Of a stretch of 64,000 nucleotides of DNA, positions 19,266 through 30,249 are shown piece after piece. Source of the stretch: Glaciecola sp. HTCC2999 (GTDB taxonomy: Bacteria > Pseudomonadota > Gammaproteobacteria > Enterobacterales > Alteromonadaceae); assembly GCA_949498985.1 (NCBI GenBank), contig CATECQ010000006.1:1-64000 (forward strand). The letters run 5' to 3'. Position numbers and translations under genes: made by a program. The stretch's first letter is position 1. Each line of letters begins with the position of its first letter. The notes under the pieces were generated by a model, which saw only the letters and a list, made by a program, of their open reading frames with translations, made no database searches and was not told the DNA's origin.

Positions 19266-22200
19266 TTATTGTTCAGTTGGCAATTTAACGGGGGTTAAAG
19301 GTTGTTTATCAAGCTCGGTAAGAGGTTCGCTTTCATCCAACATCTTCTGTGCATTAGCCTTTTTAGGTAATACAACTTCAGTACTTTGACGTTCTAACTC
19401 AGTGATAACAGGATTATCAAAATTTCCACTGATAGAGTAGTTGATGTTAGAAAATACTTTTGCCGATGTCAGGACTTGATTAACTGCTAAGGCGGCAATG
19501 GCCGTTGGTGGATTGACCATGAAATAAACTAACGCGGGTAAGTTGCCTGTGACATTAGGTGCAAAGGAGACGGTATAGTTAAGTTGTTGCTGGACTAAAT
19601 CGCTGTATCCATTGATTTCAATCTCGCCAGCGCCGCCATCCACCACGGTATCATTAGTTAATGCAAGTCCATTTTCAATACTCAATGTGCCATTAATTTT
19701 GTCGTAAAAAAAGCCTTTAGCAAAGACATCTCTAAAATCTAGACTCAGTTTACGCACTAGCGAATCTAAGGATAACAGCGTAAAGATACGCGAGCCCTTA
19801 TCACTGATTTGTGTAATATAACCGTCAGTTAATGACCAATCAACGCTACCATTAAGATTAGCAAAATCAAAATCAAAAGGCGCATGATCCCAACTTAACT
19901 CAATATCTAAACGTGCTTGTGAATCTTTAATACCCGTAGAAAAATTAAAATCATCCAGAAATGCACCGAAATCATCACTTTTAATGACGCCTTGGATGAC
20001 TGTTTCATCAGTCCAAGTGCCCTTGAGGTTCACTCCGCCATGATCATTTTGTGTCCGAAATTGCGTAATCTCAAGGCCTTTATCTGTTGGCGTAGTGCGC
20101 AGATCAATCTCACCAATATTATTGTTTAAAAACTGACATTGAGTACAGGTAAATGCAATGGGTGGTAAGCTTTGAGGTAAAATATCTGCAGCTCCGGTAC
20201 GGGCGGCTTCAGCACTATCTTCAGATAAAGCATTTAATGTAGCGATGTTAATATAATCCGCTTGGATATCAATACCACGACCCAGCCAATCATTATAAAA
20301 ACGGATATCTCCACGGGCTTCGCGAGCGTTGAGTTCAATCAACCAGTTGTTATCAGCCTGTTTTGCGGTAGCGTTTACATCATTAATGACTTGATTGGCT
20401 AATGTCATTTTTTCAATTTGCATGAATACTCGTTCAGGTGAACCAAAGAGTGGTGTGCCGTTATCATCAATGCCATTTAACAGTTTACTAATTGCTTTAT
20501 ACCATTGCGCCACATCCATCGTTTCTAGCGCAGCTGACACACTAAAACCGACACCCATCCCTTGAAATTCACTTTTCCCTAAAGCGAGATGTGCACGAGA
20601 AAACTGTTTTTCTTTATGAGGAATAATGCCATCGAAGCGGACGTCATTACCTAATGTGGCATTAACTTGAGTCGCTAAATCGGTACTGGAGAAACGGATA
20701 GAAAGTGGCATGATAACATCTGCACTTTTGGCAAACGGTGCTGGTAATGAGTGTGTTGTACCAACGAGATCACTGTTGATAACAAATTCATAATCCACTC
20801 CCGAATCCTTTGGAAATAATAAGGATAAATCACCCGACCATGTAGTTTGGCCATCGACAACATCAGCATATTCTGGACTCGCAAGATAGGCTAATTTTGC
20901 GATATCCCAATTTCCATTGATGTTTACATTAGCTTGGTATCCGGCGGAGGTCGCATCACCTGTGAAAGATAAGTCAATTGGTTGATTTAAGAGTTCAGCG
21001 CTTAGCTGTTCTATTTGAATGTTTGAGTTAGTAAATGCAACTTGACCTTTTGCTTGGGTCAAAGCCAAATCGACGTCTAAAAAATGCACATAATTATTGG
21101 GTAAATTGACGATGCCGGTGGCAATCACCTTAGAAGAATTAAGGGGTATTGTTAGAGTCAAATCGGCACTTAATTCATTTGAGATAATAATATTTTCACT
21201 CAATATTTTACCTAAAGAATCGGCCAGACTGGATTGTTGCATTACAGAAGCTAAGGCAAAACCGGTACCGGCCCCTTGTGCATTAACCGTTAATGTACTT
21301 TGACCACTTAGGCCTGGGAGAGTGGCATTGAGATTAGAGAGGGTAACATCCAATAACTGAGCCGAAGGCGCAGACATAGTTAAATTATTATTCTCAAAGT
21401 TCAGGTGTAAGTCTAGTGCGCGTAATGGTGGCCAGTCAGGAGCAAAAGCAAATTCACCATCACGCATCGTGATTTGTGCTTGAAAAATGCCATTATTGCG
21501 TTCAAAAGGAAAGTCTGCAGCCGTGCCAAACCATAAAATCTGAGCATTTTCTATGGTACCTGTTTGTGTGGGGGTGCCCAAAGCGCGTTTAATATAGTTA
21601 TAAGTGTTAGGGCCCATCAATGTGGTAGGTAATAATTTAACGACATTATCAACTTTTTCAGGTGATAACGTGCCTTGTAATGCGAGGACATCGATATCAG
21701 CACGATAAGAAAAAGCCAATGATGCATCCATAAGTTCAGTTTTCATCTTGAGGTGCGAGGGGAGTATCGAAATAGAAAATGGCGTGACTTGGAAATATAA
21801 CTGAGCTGTCAACATGTCTATTGTCAAATTTTGAGCGATTGATTGATCAGTCTCAAGAACATCATCTAAAGCACTTAATGAAATAGCAATATCAACCGGC
21901 AGCGTGCGACTTTCCTCTGTTTGATTAAGGTCCTGAAATGCGTACATATCTAGTGTTAGTGCGCGAATACCAGGTAGTGCTGTTTGCTGGATTTGGAGCG
22001 GGTTTACGACAATATGTGCGCCCCAATAATCGTCTGTTTTGAGTAATGATAACTGTTCGACTGTAGCACTTGGCTGGGCCTGTTGAAACCATGATTTTTG
22101 TTCGTCAGAAAGAAAAAATTCTCCAACAAGTCTTAGTGGTGATGCTGTAAATGGCGCATCACTTGTCAGCGTCCAATACCCATCTGCTGATGTACTCAGA

Positions 22201-23219
22201 CTAAAATCAGTATTGATGATTTCATCATCAATCCCGACGACAACATTTTGTGCGTATATATGCCAATCCGATGCGACGGGCTCTGCCATAAAATCGATGT
22301 TCTGGATGCTAGTTAATAACGTATCCTCATTTTTAGACCAACGCAATTGAGTGGGTGTGATTTGACCTCGAATACGGTCAACTTGAGATTGCTTGATATC
22401 AACCCAAGCATTGCCTTGAGCCGCACTTTCATTTAATTCAATATCACCAGGTAGATAGTTCGATAGGAACGGTCCAAAAGCTATATTTTGCAGTTCTAGA
22501 AAAACAGTGCCATCTAGATTATCAGCACGGCCCATGAGTTGAGCTGAAAGTTGAGCACTATTTTGTGTATTATTATTAAAAAATATTTCGCCTTTACCTT
22601 TATGAGTCAATCCTTTGTTTAACCATAATAAATTACGAATATCGATACGTTGTGACTGATTGTCAAATTGCAAATCCACGTGAGAATTGATGACGGAAAA
22701 ATATTCAAGACGGTTCAATAAAATGTCTTTAAGTAGTTGCGCCAGATTTTGGGGCGTATCAGGTTGAGAAGAAGACAAGTCTTCACTCAGAAGTATCGAG
22801 GGGGCAGCGTGGCGTAAATCAAGTTCAAGTGCTAACCCTTGTAATTCAAATTTATCGGTGACGATATCCCAGCTCATTAGGGAAGCAATGAGATCTAACT
22901 CAACATAAATATTTTCTAAGGTAAATTCAATCGTTTGAGTGGCGTTGTTAGTCGATTTTAACGGGCGTAAAGCTACATCATGGAGACTAATATGTGGGCC
23001 GTTTCCATCCCAATACCCCTCAATTTCGGTGATGGTGACAGTGGCATTGAGTTGCTCAGATAGTAAGTTTGCCACATGTATGTTGATCTCATTGGCATGA
23101 GGCAATACCAGACGAATCGTAGTTAAGAGTACAGCAAAACACACAATGATCACGGCGCAAGTGCGCCAGATAATTGAGAGGCTTTGTGACAGCCAAGTGT
23201 TTTTGCTAGTTTTACTCAT
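19266..23219 (-). CDS. yhdP: YhdP family AsmA-like lipid transport protein
   Basis: At 1317 aa this is the largest protein in the window. An N-terminal transmembrane helix (about 13-36, IIWRTCAVIIVCFAVLLTTIRLVL) anchors a very long periplasmic beta-rich domain with AsmA/DUF3971 character. YhdP, TamB and YdbH are thought to form bridges carrying phospholipid to the outer membrane. The C-terminal AsmA-like segment (FAKGFFYDKINGTLSIENGLALTNDTVVDGGAGEIEINGYSDL) is clear. Spacing is 3 nt to rng and 2 nt to nit2. Length fits the family (about 1270). Confidence 0.93.
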   Translation of the reverse strand: MSKTSKNTWLSQSLSIIWRTCAVIIVCFAVLLTTIRLVLPHANEINIHVANLLSEQLNATVTITEIEGYWDGNGPHISLHDVALRPLKSTNNATQTIEFTLENIYVELDLIASLMSWDIVTDKFELQGLALELDLRHAAPSILLSEDLSSSQPDTPQNLAQLLKDILLNRLEYFSVINSHVDLQFDNQSQRIDIRNLLWLNKGLTHKGKGEIFFNNNTQNSAQLSAQLMGRADNLDGTVFLELQNIAFGPFLSNYLPGDIELNESAAQGNAWVDIKQSQVDRIRGQITPTQLRWSKNEDTLLTSIQNIDFMAEPVASDWHIYAQNVVVGIDDEIINTDFSLSTSADGYWTLTSDAPFTASPLRLVGEFFLSDEQKSWFQQAQPSATVEQLSLLKTDDYWGAHIVVNPLQIQQTALPGIRALTLDMYAFQDLNQTEESRTLPVDIAISLSALDDVLETDQSIAQNLTIDMLTAQLYFQVTPFSISILPSHLKMKTELMDASLAFSYRADIDVLALQGTLSPEKVDNVVKLLPTTLMGPNTYNYIKRALGTPTQTGTIENAQILWFGTAADFPFERNNGIFQAQITMRDGEFAFAPDWPPLRALDLHLNFENNNLTMSAPSAQLLDVTLSNLNATLPGLSGQSTLTVNAQGAGTGFALASVMQQSSLADSLGKILSENIIISNELSADLTLTIPLNSSKVIATGIVNLPNNYVHFLDVDLALTQAKGQVAFTNSNIQIEQLSAELLNQPIDLSFTGDATSAGYQANVNINGNWDIAKLAYLASPEYADVVDGQTTWSGDLSLLFPKDSGVDYEFVINSDLVGTTHSLPAPFAKSADVIMPLSIRFSSTDLATQVNATLGNDVRFDGIIPHKEKQFSRAHLALGKSEFQGMGVGFSVSAALETMDVAQWYKAISKLLNGIDDNGTPLFGSPERVFMQIEKMTLANQVINDVNATAKQADNNWLIELNAREARGDIRFYNDWLGRGIDIQADYINIATLNALSEDSAEAARTGAADILPQSLPPIAFTCTQCQFLNNNIGEIDLRTTPTDKGLEITQFRTQNDHGGVNLKGTWTDETVIQGVIKSDDFGAFLDDFNFSTGIKDSQARLDIELSWDHAPFDFDFANLNGSVDWSLTDGYITQISDKGSRIFTLLSLDSLVRKLSLDFRDVFAKGFFYDKINGTLSIENGLALTNDTVVDGGAGEIEINGYSDLVQQQLNYTVSFAPNVTGNLPALVYFMVNPPTAIAALAVNQVLTSAKVFSNINYSISGNFDNPVITELERQSTEVVLPKKANAQKMLDESEPLTELDKQPLTPVKLPTEQ

Positions 23220-23222
23220 AAG

Positions 23223-24689
23223 TTACATCATTACCACGTCGAATTTATCTTGGTTATATAAATGCTCTGCTTGAACGTTGATTTGTTTAGAAACAAATAG
23301 TTCTACCTCAGCCAACATGGCCGACTCTTCTCCCATTAAAGCTTCGGCGACAGCTGGAGATGCATACACCACAAATTTATCGGCATCATAAGCACGATTG
23401 ACCCGGACAATTTCACGCATGACTTCAAAGCAAATGGTTTCAATAGTCTTAATCGAACCCCGCCCTTCACATACTGGGCAGTTCTCACATAGCGTATGTT
23501 CGAGACTTTCACGCGTTCGCTTGCGTGTCATTTCGATCAATCCTAATGCAGTGAAACCATGAATGTTGGTTTTCGCTCTATCGAAACTACACGCATGGGT
23601 TAATGATTGTAAGACTCTTCTTTGGTGATCAGGTTCCGTCATGTCGATAAAATCAATTAGAATCATACCCCCTAAATTCCGTAAACGTAGTTGACGAGCA
23701 ATCGCTTGAGTCGCTTCGACATTGGTATTAAAAATCGTTTCTTCCAGATTGCGATGCCCGACGAAAGCCCCTGTATTAATATCAATCGTCGTCATCGCTT
23801 CGGTTTGATCAATAATTAAATAACCACCAGATTTTAGATCCACCCGACGTTTTAAAGCGCGTTGAGCTTCATTTTCAACATCGTATAAATCGAAAATGGG
23901 ACGCTCACCTTTATAATATTCAAGTTTATCATTTAATTCGGGAACATATTCTTTCGTAAATTCTAATAATTCATTAAATGATAGTTTAGAATCTATTCGT
24001 ATTTTTTCAATATCAGTTCCAGTAAAGTCTCGAATAACACGACGAGCAAGGGGTAAATCTTCAAATAGTACGTTAGCGGTTTTGGTTTTCATCCGAGTTT
24101 GAATGATATCCCATAACCGCTTAAGAAATGCTGCATCAGCTGCGAGCTCTTGTTCATTAACACCCTCAGCAGCCGTCCGTAAAATAAATCCACCATTTTC
24201 ATCACAAAATTGTGACACAATATCTTTTAAACGCTCACGTTCATCGGCATCTTCAATCCGCTGTGAGACTCCCACATGTGTTACCGAAGGCATGAACACT
24301 AAGTAACGAGAGGGGATGGTAATATCAGTGGTCAGTCTTGCCCCTTTGGTACCAATGGGATCTTTGACGACTTGAACGACAATATCTTGGCCATCTCGGA
24401 CTAATTCACGAATATCTTTTTTGATTATATGATTGGGGTTCACATCATCAACGACTTCATTATGAATAACGATATCGGATGCATGTAAAAAAGCGGCCTT
24501 ATCAAAGCCAATATCCACAAATGCTGCTTGCATACCGGGTAATACACGTGAAACTTTACCACGATAAATATTTCCCACGAGTCCTAGTTTAGTGTGCCGC
24601 TCGATATGGATCTCTTGTAAAATTCCGTTATCAATCAGCGCTACTCTAGATTCAGAAGGGGTGACATTAATTAGTAATTCAGCACTCAT
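23223..24689 (-). CDS. rng: Ribonuclease G
   Basis: This 488-aa endoribonuclease matures the 16S rRNA 5' end and degrades mRNAs. An S1 RNA-binding domain (about 37-130, GNIYRGKVSRVLPGMQAAFVDIGFDKAAFLH) precedes the RNase E/G catalytic core. The metal-binding aspartates are in TTIDINTGAFVG and LIDFIDM, and the Zn-link is CENCPVCEGRG. There is no RNase E-type C-terminal scaffold, which separates it from rne. It lies 18 nt from maf. Confidence 0.97.
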   Translation of the reverse strand: MSAELLINVTPSESRVALIDNGILQEIHIERHTKLGLVGNIYRGKVSRVLPGMQAAFVDIGFDKAAFLHASDIVIHNEVVDDVNPNHIIKKDIRELVRDGQDIVVQVVKDPIGTKGARLTTDITIPSRYLVFMPSVTHVGVSQRIEDADERERLKDIVSQFCDENGGFILRTAAEGVNEQELAADAAFLKRLWDIIQTRMKTKTANVLFEDLPLARRVIRDFTGTDIEKIRIDSKLSFNELLEFTKEYVPELNDKLEYYKGERPIFDLYDVENEAQRALKRRVDLKSGGYLIIDQTEAMTTIDINTGAFVGHRNLEETIFNTNVEATQAIARQLRLRNLGGMILIDFIDMTEPDHQRRVLQSLTHACSFDRAKTNIHGFTALGLIEMTRKRTRESLEHTLCENCPVCEGRGSIKTIETICFEVMREIVRVNRAYDADKFVVYASPAVAEALMGEESAMLAEVELFVSKQINVQAEHLYNQDKFDVVMM

Positions 24690-24707
24690 CTACTTACAAT
24701 CCTTGAA

Positions 24708-25310
24708 TTAACACGATATCACGCCAGCATTTTGCAGACATGTTACGGTTTGAGTTAATGGTAAACCAACAATGGCACTATAACTACCATCAATATGCGT
24801 CACAAATTGCCCTCCAATCCCTTGAATAGCATAGCCTCCTGCTTTGCCAATGGGTTCACCTGTTGCCCAATAAGCCTCTATTTGCTGTTCTGATAAGGCA
24901 ACAAATGTGACCTTCGAAGTCACGATACATTCTTGTAAAGCATGCTCAGTGACGCTTGAATTTGTAATGCATATTGCAGTAATCACTTCATGTGACTGAC
25001 CTGAAAGCTGTTTCATCATCGTGATGAAATGGGCTTTATCGACGGGCTTACCTAAGATATGGCCATCAATATGGATGCTGGTATCGCACCCTAAAATGGT
25101 TTGATCAGCATGGGTATAAGCAAGCGCAAAGGACTTTTCACGTGCCATTCGTAACACATAATCTGGTGCATTTTCATGCTGATTCACTGCTTCGTCAATG
25201 TCAGCTGGAATTTGTTCAAAGTCGATGCCTAAATGGCTTAATAGCTCAACCCTTCGAGGAGAGGCTGAAGCTAGCACTAAACGATGGTGTTGCTGATAAA
25301 GTGAGGTCAT
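24708..25310 (-). CDS. maf: Maf family nucleoside triphosphate pyrophosphatase
   Basis: The 200-aa enzyme hydrolyses dTTP/UTP or modified nucleotides to monophosphates. LASASPRRVELLSHLGI is the Maf signature. The catalytic aspartate region TILGCDTSI, KPVDKAHFITMMKQLSGQSHEV and the C-terminal GGYAIQGIGGQFVTHIDGSYSAIVGLPL match the YhdE type. It overlaps mreD by 4 nt, so it is co-translated with the cell-shape operon. Confidence 0.95.
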   Translation of the reverse strand: MTSLYQQHHRLVLASASPRRVELLSHLGIDFEQIPADIDEAVNQHENAPDYVLRMAREKSFALAYTHADQTILGCDTSIHIDGHILGKPVDKAHFITMMKQLSGQSHEVITAICITNSSVTEHALQECIVTSKVTFVALSEQQIEAYWATGEPIGKAGGYAIQGIGGQFVTHIDGSYSAIVGLPLTQTVTCLQNAGVISC

Positions 25311-25780
25311 TTTAATTCCATTTGTCTGCGTATTTTACGTAACAACCAGAATAACCAAGGCCATAAAAAGACCGTGGTGACGATAGGCCAAAAATAATTA
25401 AATTGGAAATACACGTTAGTTAGCCAATGCTGCAACCAAAAAATGACCAAATTAAATAATGCAGTTAAAAGCGCAAGCACTCCCATTTGCTGCCATATGG
25501 AATAATTACGCAGTCTTTGGTAATGCAATGAGGAAACATAAATGACAACTACTAAAGCTAAGCTACTGACACCTAAACTGTTGCCGAGTAAAATATCCAA
25601 TATAATCCCACAAGTAAACGCTAAACCCAGGTTAACTCGCTGAGGTAGTGCGACATTCCAGTAAACCAACACGAGTAATAACCAATCAGGTCGGTACATC
25701 ACAACATTTAGGGGCATGGGGAGAACTTCGAGCACTAGCGCAATGAAAATGGAGAAATAAATGACATAACGCTTATTCAT
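25307..25780 (-). CDS. mreD: Rod shape-determining protein MreD
   Basis: The 157-aa integral membrane protein has about five hydrophobic helices. It is part of the elongasome with MreB, MreC, RodA and PBP2. PLNVVMYRPDWLLLVLVYWNVALPQRVNLGLAFTCGIILDILLGNSLGVSSL is the recognisable family stretch. It overlaps mreC by 8 nt and maf by 4 nt. Length is typical. Confidence 0.95.
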   Translation of the reverse strand: MNKRYVIYFSIFIALVLEVLPMPLNVVMYRPDWLLLVLVYWNVALPQRVNLGLAFTCGIILDILLGNSLGVSSLALVVVIYVSSLHYQRLRNYSIWQQMGVLALLTALFNLVIFWLQHWLTNVYFQFNYFWPIVTTVFLWPWLFWLLRKIRRQMELK

Positions 25781-26654
25781 AGAGTTCTCCTGTATTTATC
25801 GCACTTTCAGTGGGTATTAATGGCGTCAGTGGGATCTCTTCTTTACCTAATAACAATAAATAACGTAACCTATCTAAGCGAGCTAAGGGAATGGCCTTCA
25901 CCAGAGCAAAGGGGCGACCTTCGTCACGTTTAATTTGAGAGACAACCGCCACTGGGTAGCCCTCTGGAAAGACGTTTCCTAGCCCTGAGGTAACCAAAAT
26001 ATCACCTTCTGCAATGTCTGCGCTATGTGAAACATGTTTGATATTTAAAAGATTAAGTTCACCACTACCATTTGCGATAAGACGCAAATTATTTCGCAGA
26101 ATTCTCACTGGAATGGCGTGAGATAAATCAGATACGAGTAATACTCGAGCTGTGGTTTGAGCGACATCGACTATTTGACCGACGACACCTTGATCGTCGA
26201 TGACAGGTTGAGCGTTAAACACGCCGTTAAGGCTTCCTTGATTAATTAATACTTGAAGCGAATAAGGGTTATTGTCTACCGCCATCAGCTCGGCAACCGT
26301 TTTGGGTAAATCGTTTTGGAGTGGCGCGCCAAGCAGTTTGCGCAGCTGCTCATTTTCAGCAAGTAAACTTTGATACCGCTGGTTATCCGCTTGAAGTGCA
26401 ACAAGTTGTTGAACGAGCTTGTCGTTTTCGGCAATGAGCTGTTCTTGAGAAATGATTCTATCTGAACTGGCATCAAGCATTACTGCAGGTAAGCTGGCAA
26501 TGTACTGAACAGGAGACACTATAGTAATCAGTAGACTTCGAACAGGTTTAAATACCCCATACAGGCCGTCTGAGATAAGTAACCCAAGTGAAAGTACGAC
26601 AACAATCAGTAATCGGGATTCTAGGGTTGGACCGCGGTTGAATATTGGCTTCAT
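25773..26654 (-). CDS. mreC: Cell shape-determining protein MreC
   Basis: The 293-aa bitopic protein has a cytosolic tail (MKPIFNRGPTLESR), a transmembrane helix (about 15-33), a coiled coil (about 70-110) and a periplasmic beta domain. It links the MreB filament to wall synthases. ATG 26654 matches the usual family N-terminus. No ribosome-binding site is visible directly upstream, because the preceding bases are the 3' arm and T-run of a hairpin (see 26659-26683). Its expression may therefore depend on read-through and refolding of that hairpin. Confidence 0.95.
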   Translation of the reverse strand: MKPIFNRGPTLESRLLIVVVLSLGLLISDGLYGVFKPVRSLLITIVSPVQYIASLPAVMLDASSDRIISQEQLIAENDKLVQQLVALQADNQRYQSLLAENEQLRKLLGAPLQNDLPKTVAELMAVDNNPYSLQVLINQGSLNGVFNAQPVIDDQGVVGQIVDVAQTTARVLLVSDLSHAIPVRILRNNLRLIANGSGELNLLNIKHVSHSADIAEGDILVTSGLGNVFPEGYPVAVVSQIKRDEGRPFALVKAIPLARLDRLRYLLLLGKEEIPLTPLIPTESAINTGELYE

Positions 26655-26658
26655 AATG

Positions 26659-26683
26659 AAAAAGGCAACCCACCGTTGCCTTT
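26659..26683 (-). terminator. Intrinsic terminator or attenuator between mreB and mreC
   Basis: On the minus strand, AAAGGCAAC-GGTGG-GTTGCCTTT forms a perfect 9-bp stem with a 5-nt loop. Two further T residues, then CATT, follow. It starts 6 nt after the mreB stop and ends just before the mreC start. It would let most transcripts end after mreB, giving excess MreB over MreC and MreD. E. coli also makes a mreB-only transcript. Confidence 0.75.
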
Positions 26684-26688
26684 ACTCG

Positions 26689-27741
<1,053 letters not shown>

Positions 27742-27894
27742 TTATTTTTAATTATTAAGAGTCTTTTAATCTGACAAGCATTTTATGATATGTTTCACTT
27801 TAATGCATATGTTTTTAGTGGTTAATCACAGAAAAACTAAAATACTGGAGACGAAGGTATCATCTATGTGTTTCTGCTGTCACTTTTCATTGCT

Positions 27895-29124
27895 TTATTT
27901 GGCCGTTATTCGGTTTGTTTTCAACGCCGGAAGCTTGGCAGAAATCAGCGCTGCTAAACAAATAAAAGTAAAAGAGATAACGAGACAAGCTGCTAATCCG
28001 TATAGTTGAAAAACCCAGCCTGACAATATTGTACCAAGCAATCGCCCCATGGCATTTGCCATATAGTAAAAACCGACATCAAGTGACACACCATCGGCAT
28101 CGGCCATGCTAACAATCAAGTAGCTATGTAGAGACGAATTAATGGCAAACACGACACCAAATAGCATTAAGCCAGCAACAAGTAATGCTTTGACCTCCCA
28201 ACTAAAATATAAAGATAACGCAATACCTAGTGTCACTAAGGCTAACAAGCTTGCCCATTTTACCGTCTCTTTGGCCGGTGACAGCGGTACGTTGAAATGG
28301 ATTAATTTAGGTGTTAATGACTGCACAACACCATAGCCCATCACCCAAAGCGCTAAGAAACCACCGACTGTCCAATGATCCCAATTAAATACTTGAGACA
28401 AAAATACAGGTAGAGCCACGACAAACCAAACATCACGAGCACCAAACAAAAAGAGTCGAGCCGCAGATAAGAGATTGATCGAGCGACTTTTTGACAATAT
28501 ATCCGTAAACTTAGGTGTGTTCTTCGCTTTACCTAAGTCATTTTTTAATGCATAAAGACTCACGCTCCAAATACATGCTAACACTCCTGCCATAAGTAAC
28601 ATTGCACCTTTAAACGACAATAAAGTTAACAGTGCACCTCCTAAGAAAAATCCAGCTCCTTTCAGGGTGTTTTTAGAGCCAGTTAATATAGCCACCCATT
28701 TAAAGAGTTTTCCTTCTTGCCCTTGGGCAATTAATGTTTTGATAGCGCTTTTCGCACTCATTTTGTTTAAATCTTTGGCAACACCTGATAGGGCTTGTGC
28801 AATCATGACATACAGGATACTTAACCATTCAGCAGGCACAGCTAGCATCAACAAGGCGAGGATTTGAATGGCCAAGCCCGTGTTCATGGTCCTATTCAGT
28901 CCTAAATAAGCACCTAAGAAACCGCCAACTAAGTTTGTCACAACACCAAATATTTCATAAAACACAAACAACATTGCGATGCTAAGTGGGCTATAGCCTA
29001 ACGCATGAAAATGCAGCACGATTAACATACGAAGTGCACCATCGGTTAATGTAAATGCCCAATAGTTACCTGTTACAATCAAATACTGCTTAATATCTTC
29101 TGATAATAATGTCCAGCGCTTCAT
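27895..29124 (-). CDS. arsJ: ArsJ, organoarsenical (1-arseno-3-phosphoglycerate) efflux permease
   Basis: This 409-aa major-facilitator protein has about 11-12 hydrophobic helices. N-terminal landmarks NYWAFTLTDGALRMLIVLHFHALGYSP and AQALSGVAKDLNKMSAKSAIKTL match the ArsJ family. ArsJ exports the unstable 1-arseno-3-phosphoglycerate made by its partner GAPDH, which then breaks down outside to arsenate. The partner gene is immediately upstream with a gap of under 10 nt, which strongly supports the call. ATG 29124 is preferred to the adjoining TTG 29127. No arsR, arsC or arsB lies in the window. It occupies the ssb-mreB interval. Confidence 0.88.
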   Translation of the reverse strand: MKRWTLLSEDIKQYLIVTGNYWAFTLTDGALRMLIVLHFHALGYSPLSIAMLFVFYEIFGVVTNLVGGFLGAYLGLNRTMNTGLAIQILALLMLAVPAEWLSILYVMIAQALSGVAKDLNKMSAKSAIKTLIAQGQEGKLFKWVAILTGSKNTLKGAGFFLGGALLTLLSFKGAMLLMAGVLACIWSVSLYALKNDLGKAKNTPKFTDILSKSRSINLLSAARLFLFGARDVWFVVALPVFLSQVFNWDHWTVGGFLALWVMGYGVVQSLTPKLIHFNVPLSPAKETVKWASLLALVTLGIALSLYFSWEVKALLVAGLMLFGVVFAINSSLHSYLIVSMADADGVSLDVGFYYMANAMGRLLGTILSGWVFQLYGLAACLVISFTFICLAALISAKLPALKTNRITAK

Positions 29125-29133
29125 CAAGTATTG

Positions 29134-30144
29134 TTATCCTGTGATTGATAAACCGACTTTGCGAACGAGTTCGGCCGTTCTGTTAGCATATCCCCACTCG
29201 TTGTCATACCATATGTATAGTTTCACTTGAGTGCCGTTGACAACCATGGTTGAAAGTGCATCGACAATGCCTGAACGTGGATCGGTTTTATAATCAATCG
29301 ATACCAGGGGCTTTTCTTCATAACCGAGAATGCCGGTTAACTCGCCATTAGCAGCTTCTCTCATCCAAGCATTAATTTCAGTTTCTGAGGTGGGGCGTTG
29401 CACTTCAAATACGCAATCAGTGATCGATGCATTGGCCAATGGTACGCGTACAGCATGCCCATTAAGCTTACCGGTGAGCTCTGGAAATATATGAGTAATC
29501 GCAGTTGCCGAGCCTGTCGTTGTTGGGATCAGGCTCATGCTACTGGCTCGAGCCCTGCGTAAATCTTTATGTGGGGCATCTAAAATGGTTTGTGTGTTGG
29601 TGATATCATGGATAGTGGTAATGGAACCATGTTTGATACCGATTTTATCTTGTAACACTTTGACTACCGGAGCTATGCAATTAGTGGTGCAAGAAGCGGC
29701 TGTAACAATGGCATGTTGTTCCCCATCATACAGGTGATCGTTAACACCCATCACGATGTTCAGCACCCCTGTTTCTTTGACGGGGGCCGTGACCACAACT
29801 TTTTTAACTCCTTGATTTAAGTAAGATTGCAGTAACTTAGTCTGTTTCATTTTGCCTGAAGCTTCGATAACGACATCACACTTTGACCAATCCGTATCAC
29901 TAATAGCTTTATTCTGAGTGACATGAATGGCTTGACCGTTGACTATTATGTGATTGTCGTCATGAGTGACCGCATGTGTCCAAGTGCCATGCACAGAATC
30001 ATACTTTAACAAATGCGCAAGAGTTTCTGCATTGCCAGCAGGATCATTAATCTGCACAAACTCAATATGTTGCCAACCGAAAGCGGCTCTGAGAGCTAAG
30101 CGACCAATCCGACCAAAACCGTTAATACCAATTTTAATAGCCAT
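29134..30144 (-). CDS. ArsJ-associated glyceraldehyde-3-phosphate dehydrogenase
   Basis: This 336-aa GAPDH contains the NAD-binding [13 protein letters not shown], the catalytic C152 in ASCTTNC and H179 in TIHDITNTQ. In the ArsJ system the enzyme uses arsenate in place of phosphate, giving 1-arseno-3-phosphoglycerate for export. Sequence features such as the N-terminal [33 protein letters not shown] and the tight pairing with arsJ separate it from the glycolytic gapA. ATG 30144 follows AGGA at good spacing. It may retain ordinary GAPDH activity. Confidence 0.88.
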   Translation of the reverse strand: MAIKIGINGFGRIGRLALRAAFGWQHIEFVQINDPAGNAETLAHLLKYDSVHGTWTHAVTHDDNHIIVNGQAIHVTQNKAISDTDWSKCDVVIEASGKMKQTKLLQSYLNQGVKKVVVTAPVKETGVLNIVMGVNDHLYDGEQHAIVTAASCTTNCIAPVVKVLQDKIGIKHGSITTIHDITNTQTILDAPHKDLRRARASSMSLIPTTTGSATAITHIFPELTGKLNGHAVRVPLANASITDCVFEVQRPTSETEINAWMREAANGELTGILGYEEKPLVSIDYKTDPRSGIVDALSTMVVNGTQVKLYIWYDNEWGYANRTAELVRKVGLSITG

Positions 30145-30173
30145 TTTACGTTCCTACTAACTGTTAATATTAA

Positions 30174-30204
30174 TTTATACTAAAACGATGAAAGCCGCTG
30201 TCAA
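30174..30204 (-). promoter_or_regulatory. Candidate promoter of the gap-arsJ pair
   Basis: On the minus strand a perfect TTGACA (30199-30204) is followed, 19 nt later, by TATAAA (30174-30179), 30 nt before the GAPDH start. The spacing is longer than the ideal 17. The -35 hexamer lies inside the ssb terminator hairpin, so termination and initiation signals overlap. Confidence 0.4.
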
Positions 30205-30212
30205 GCGGCTTT
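30191..30212 (-). terminator. Terminator hairpin downstream of ssb
   Basis: AAAGCCGCT and AGCGGCTTT form a perfect 9-bp stem with a 4-nt loop, 38 nt after the ssb stop. The downstream tract on the minus strand is CATCGTTTT, so the U-run is imperfect. It separates ssb from gap-arsJ. Confidence 0.6.
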
Positions 30213-30249
30213 CTAGAATGTTTTTCAACATTTAATATTTTATCTTTGT

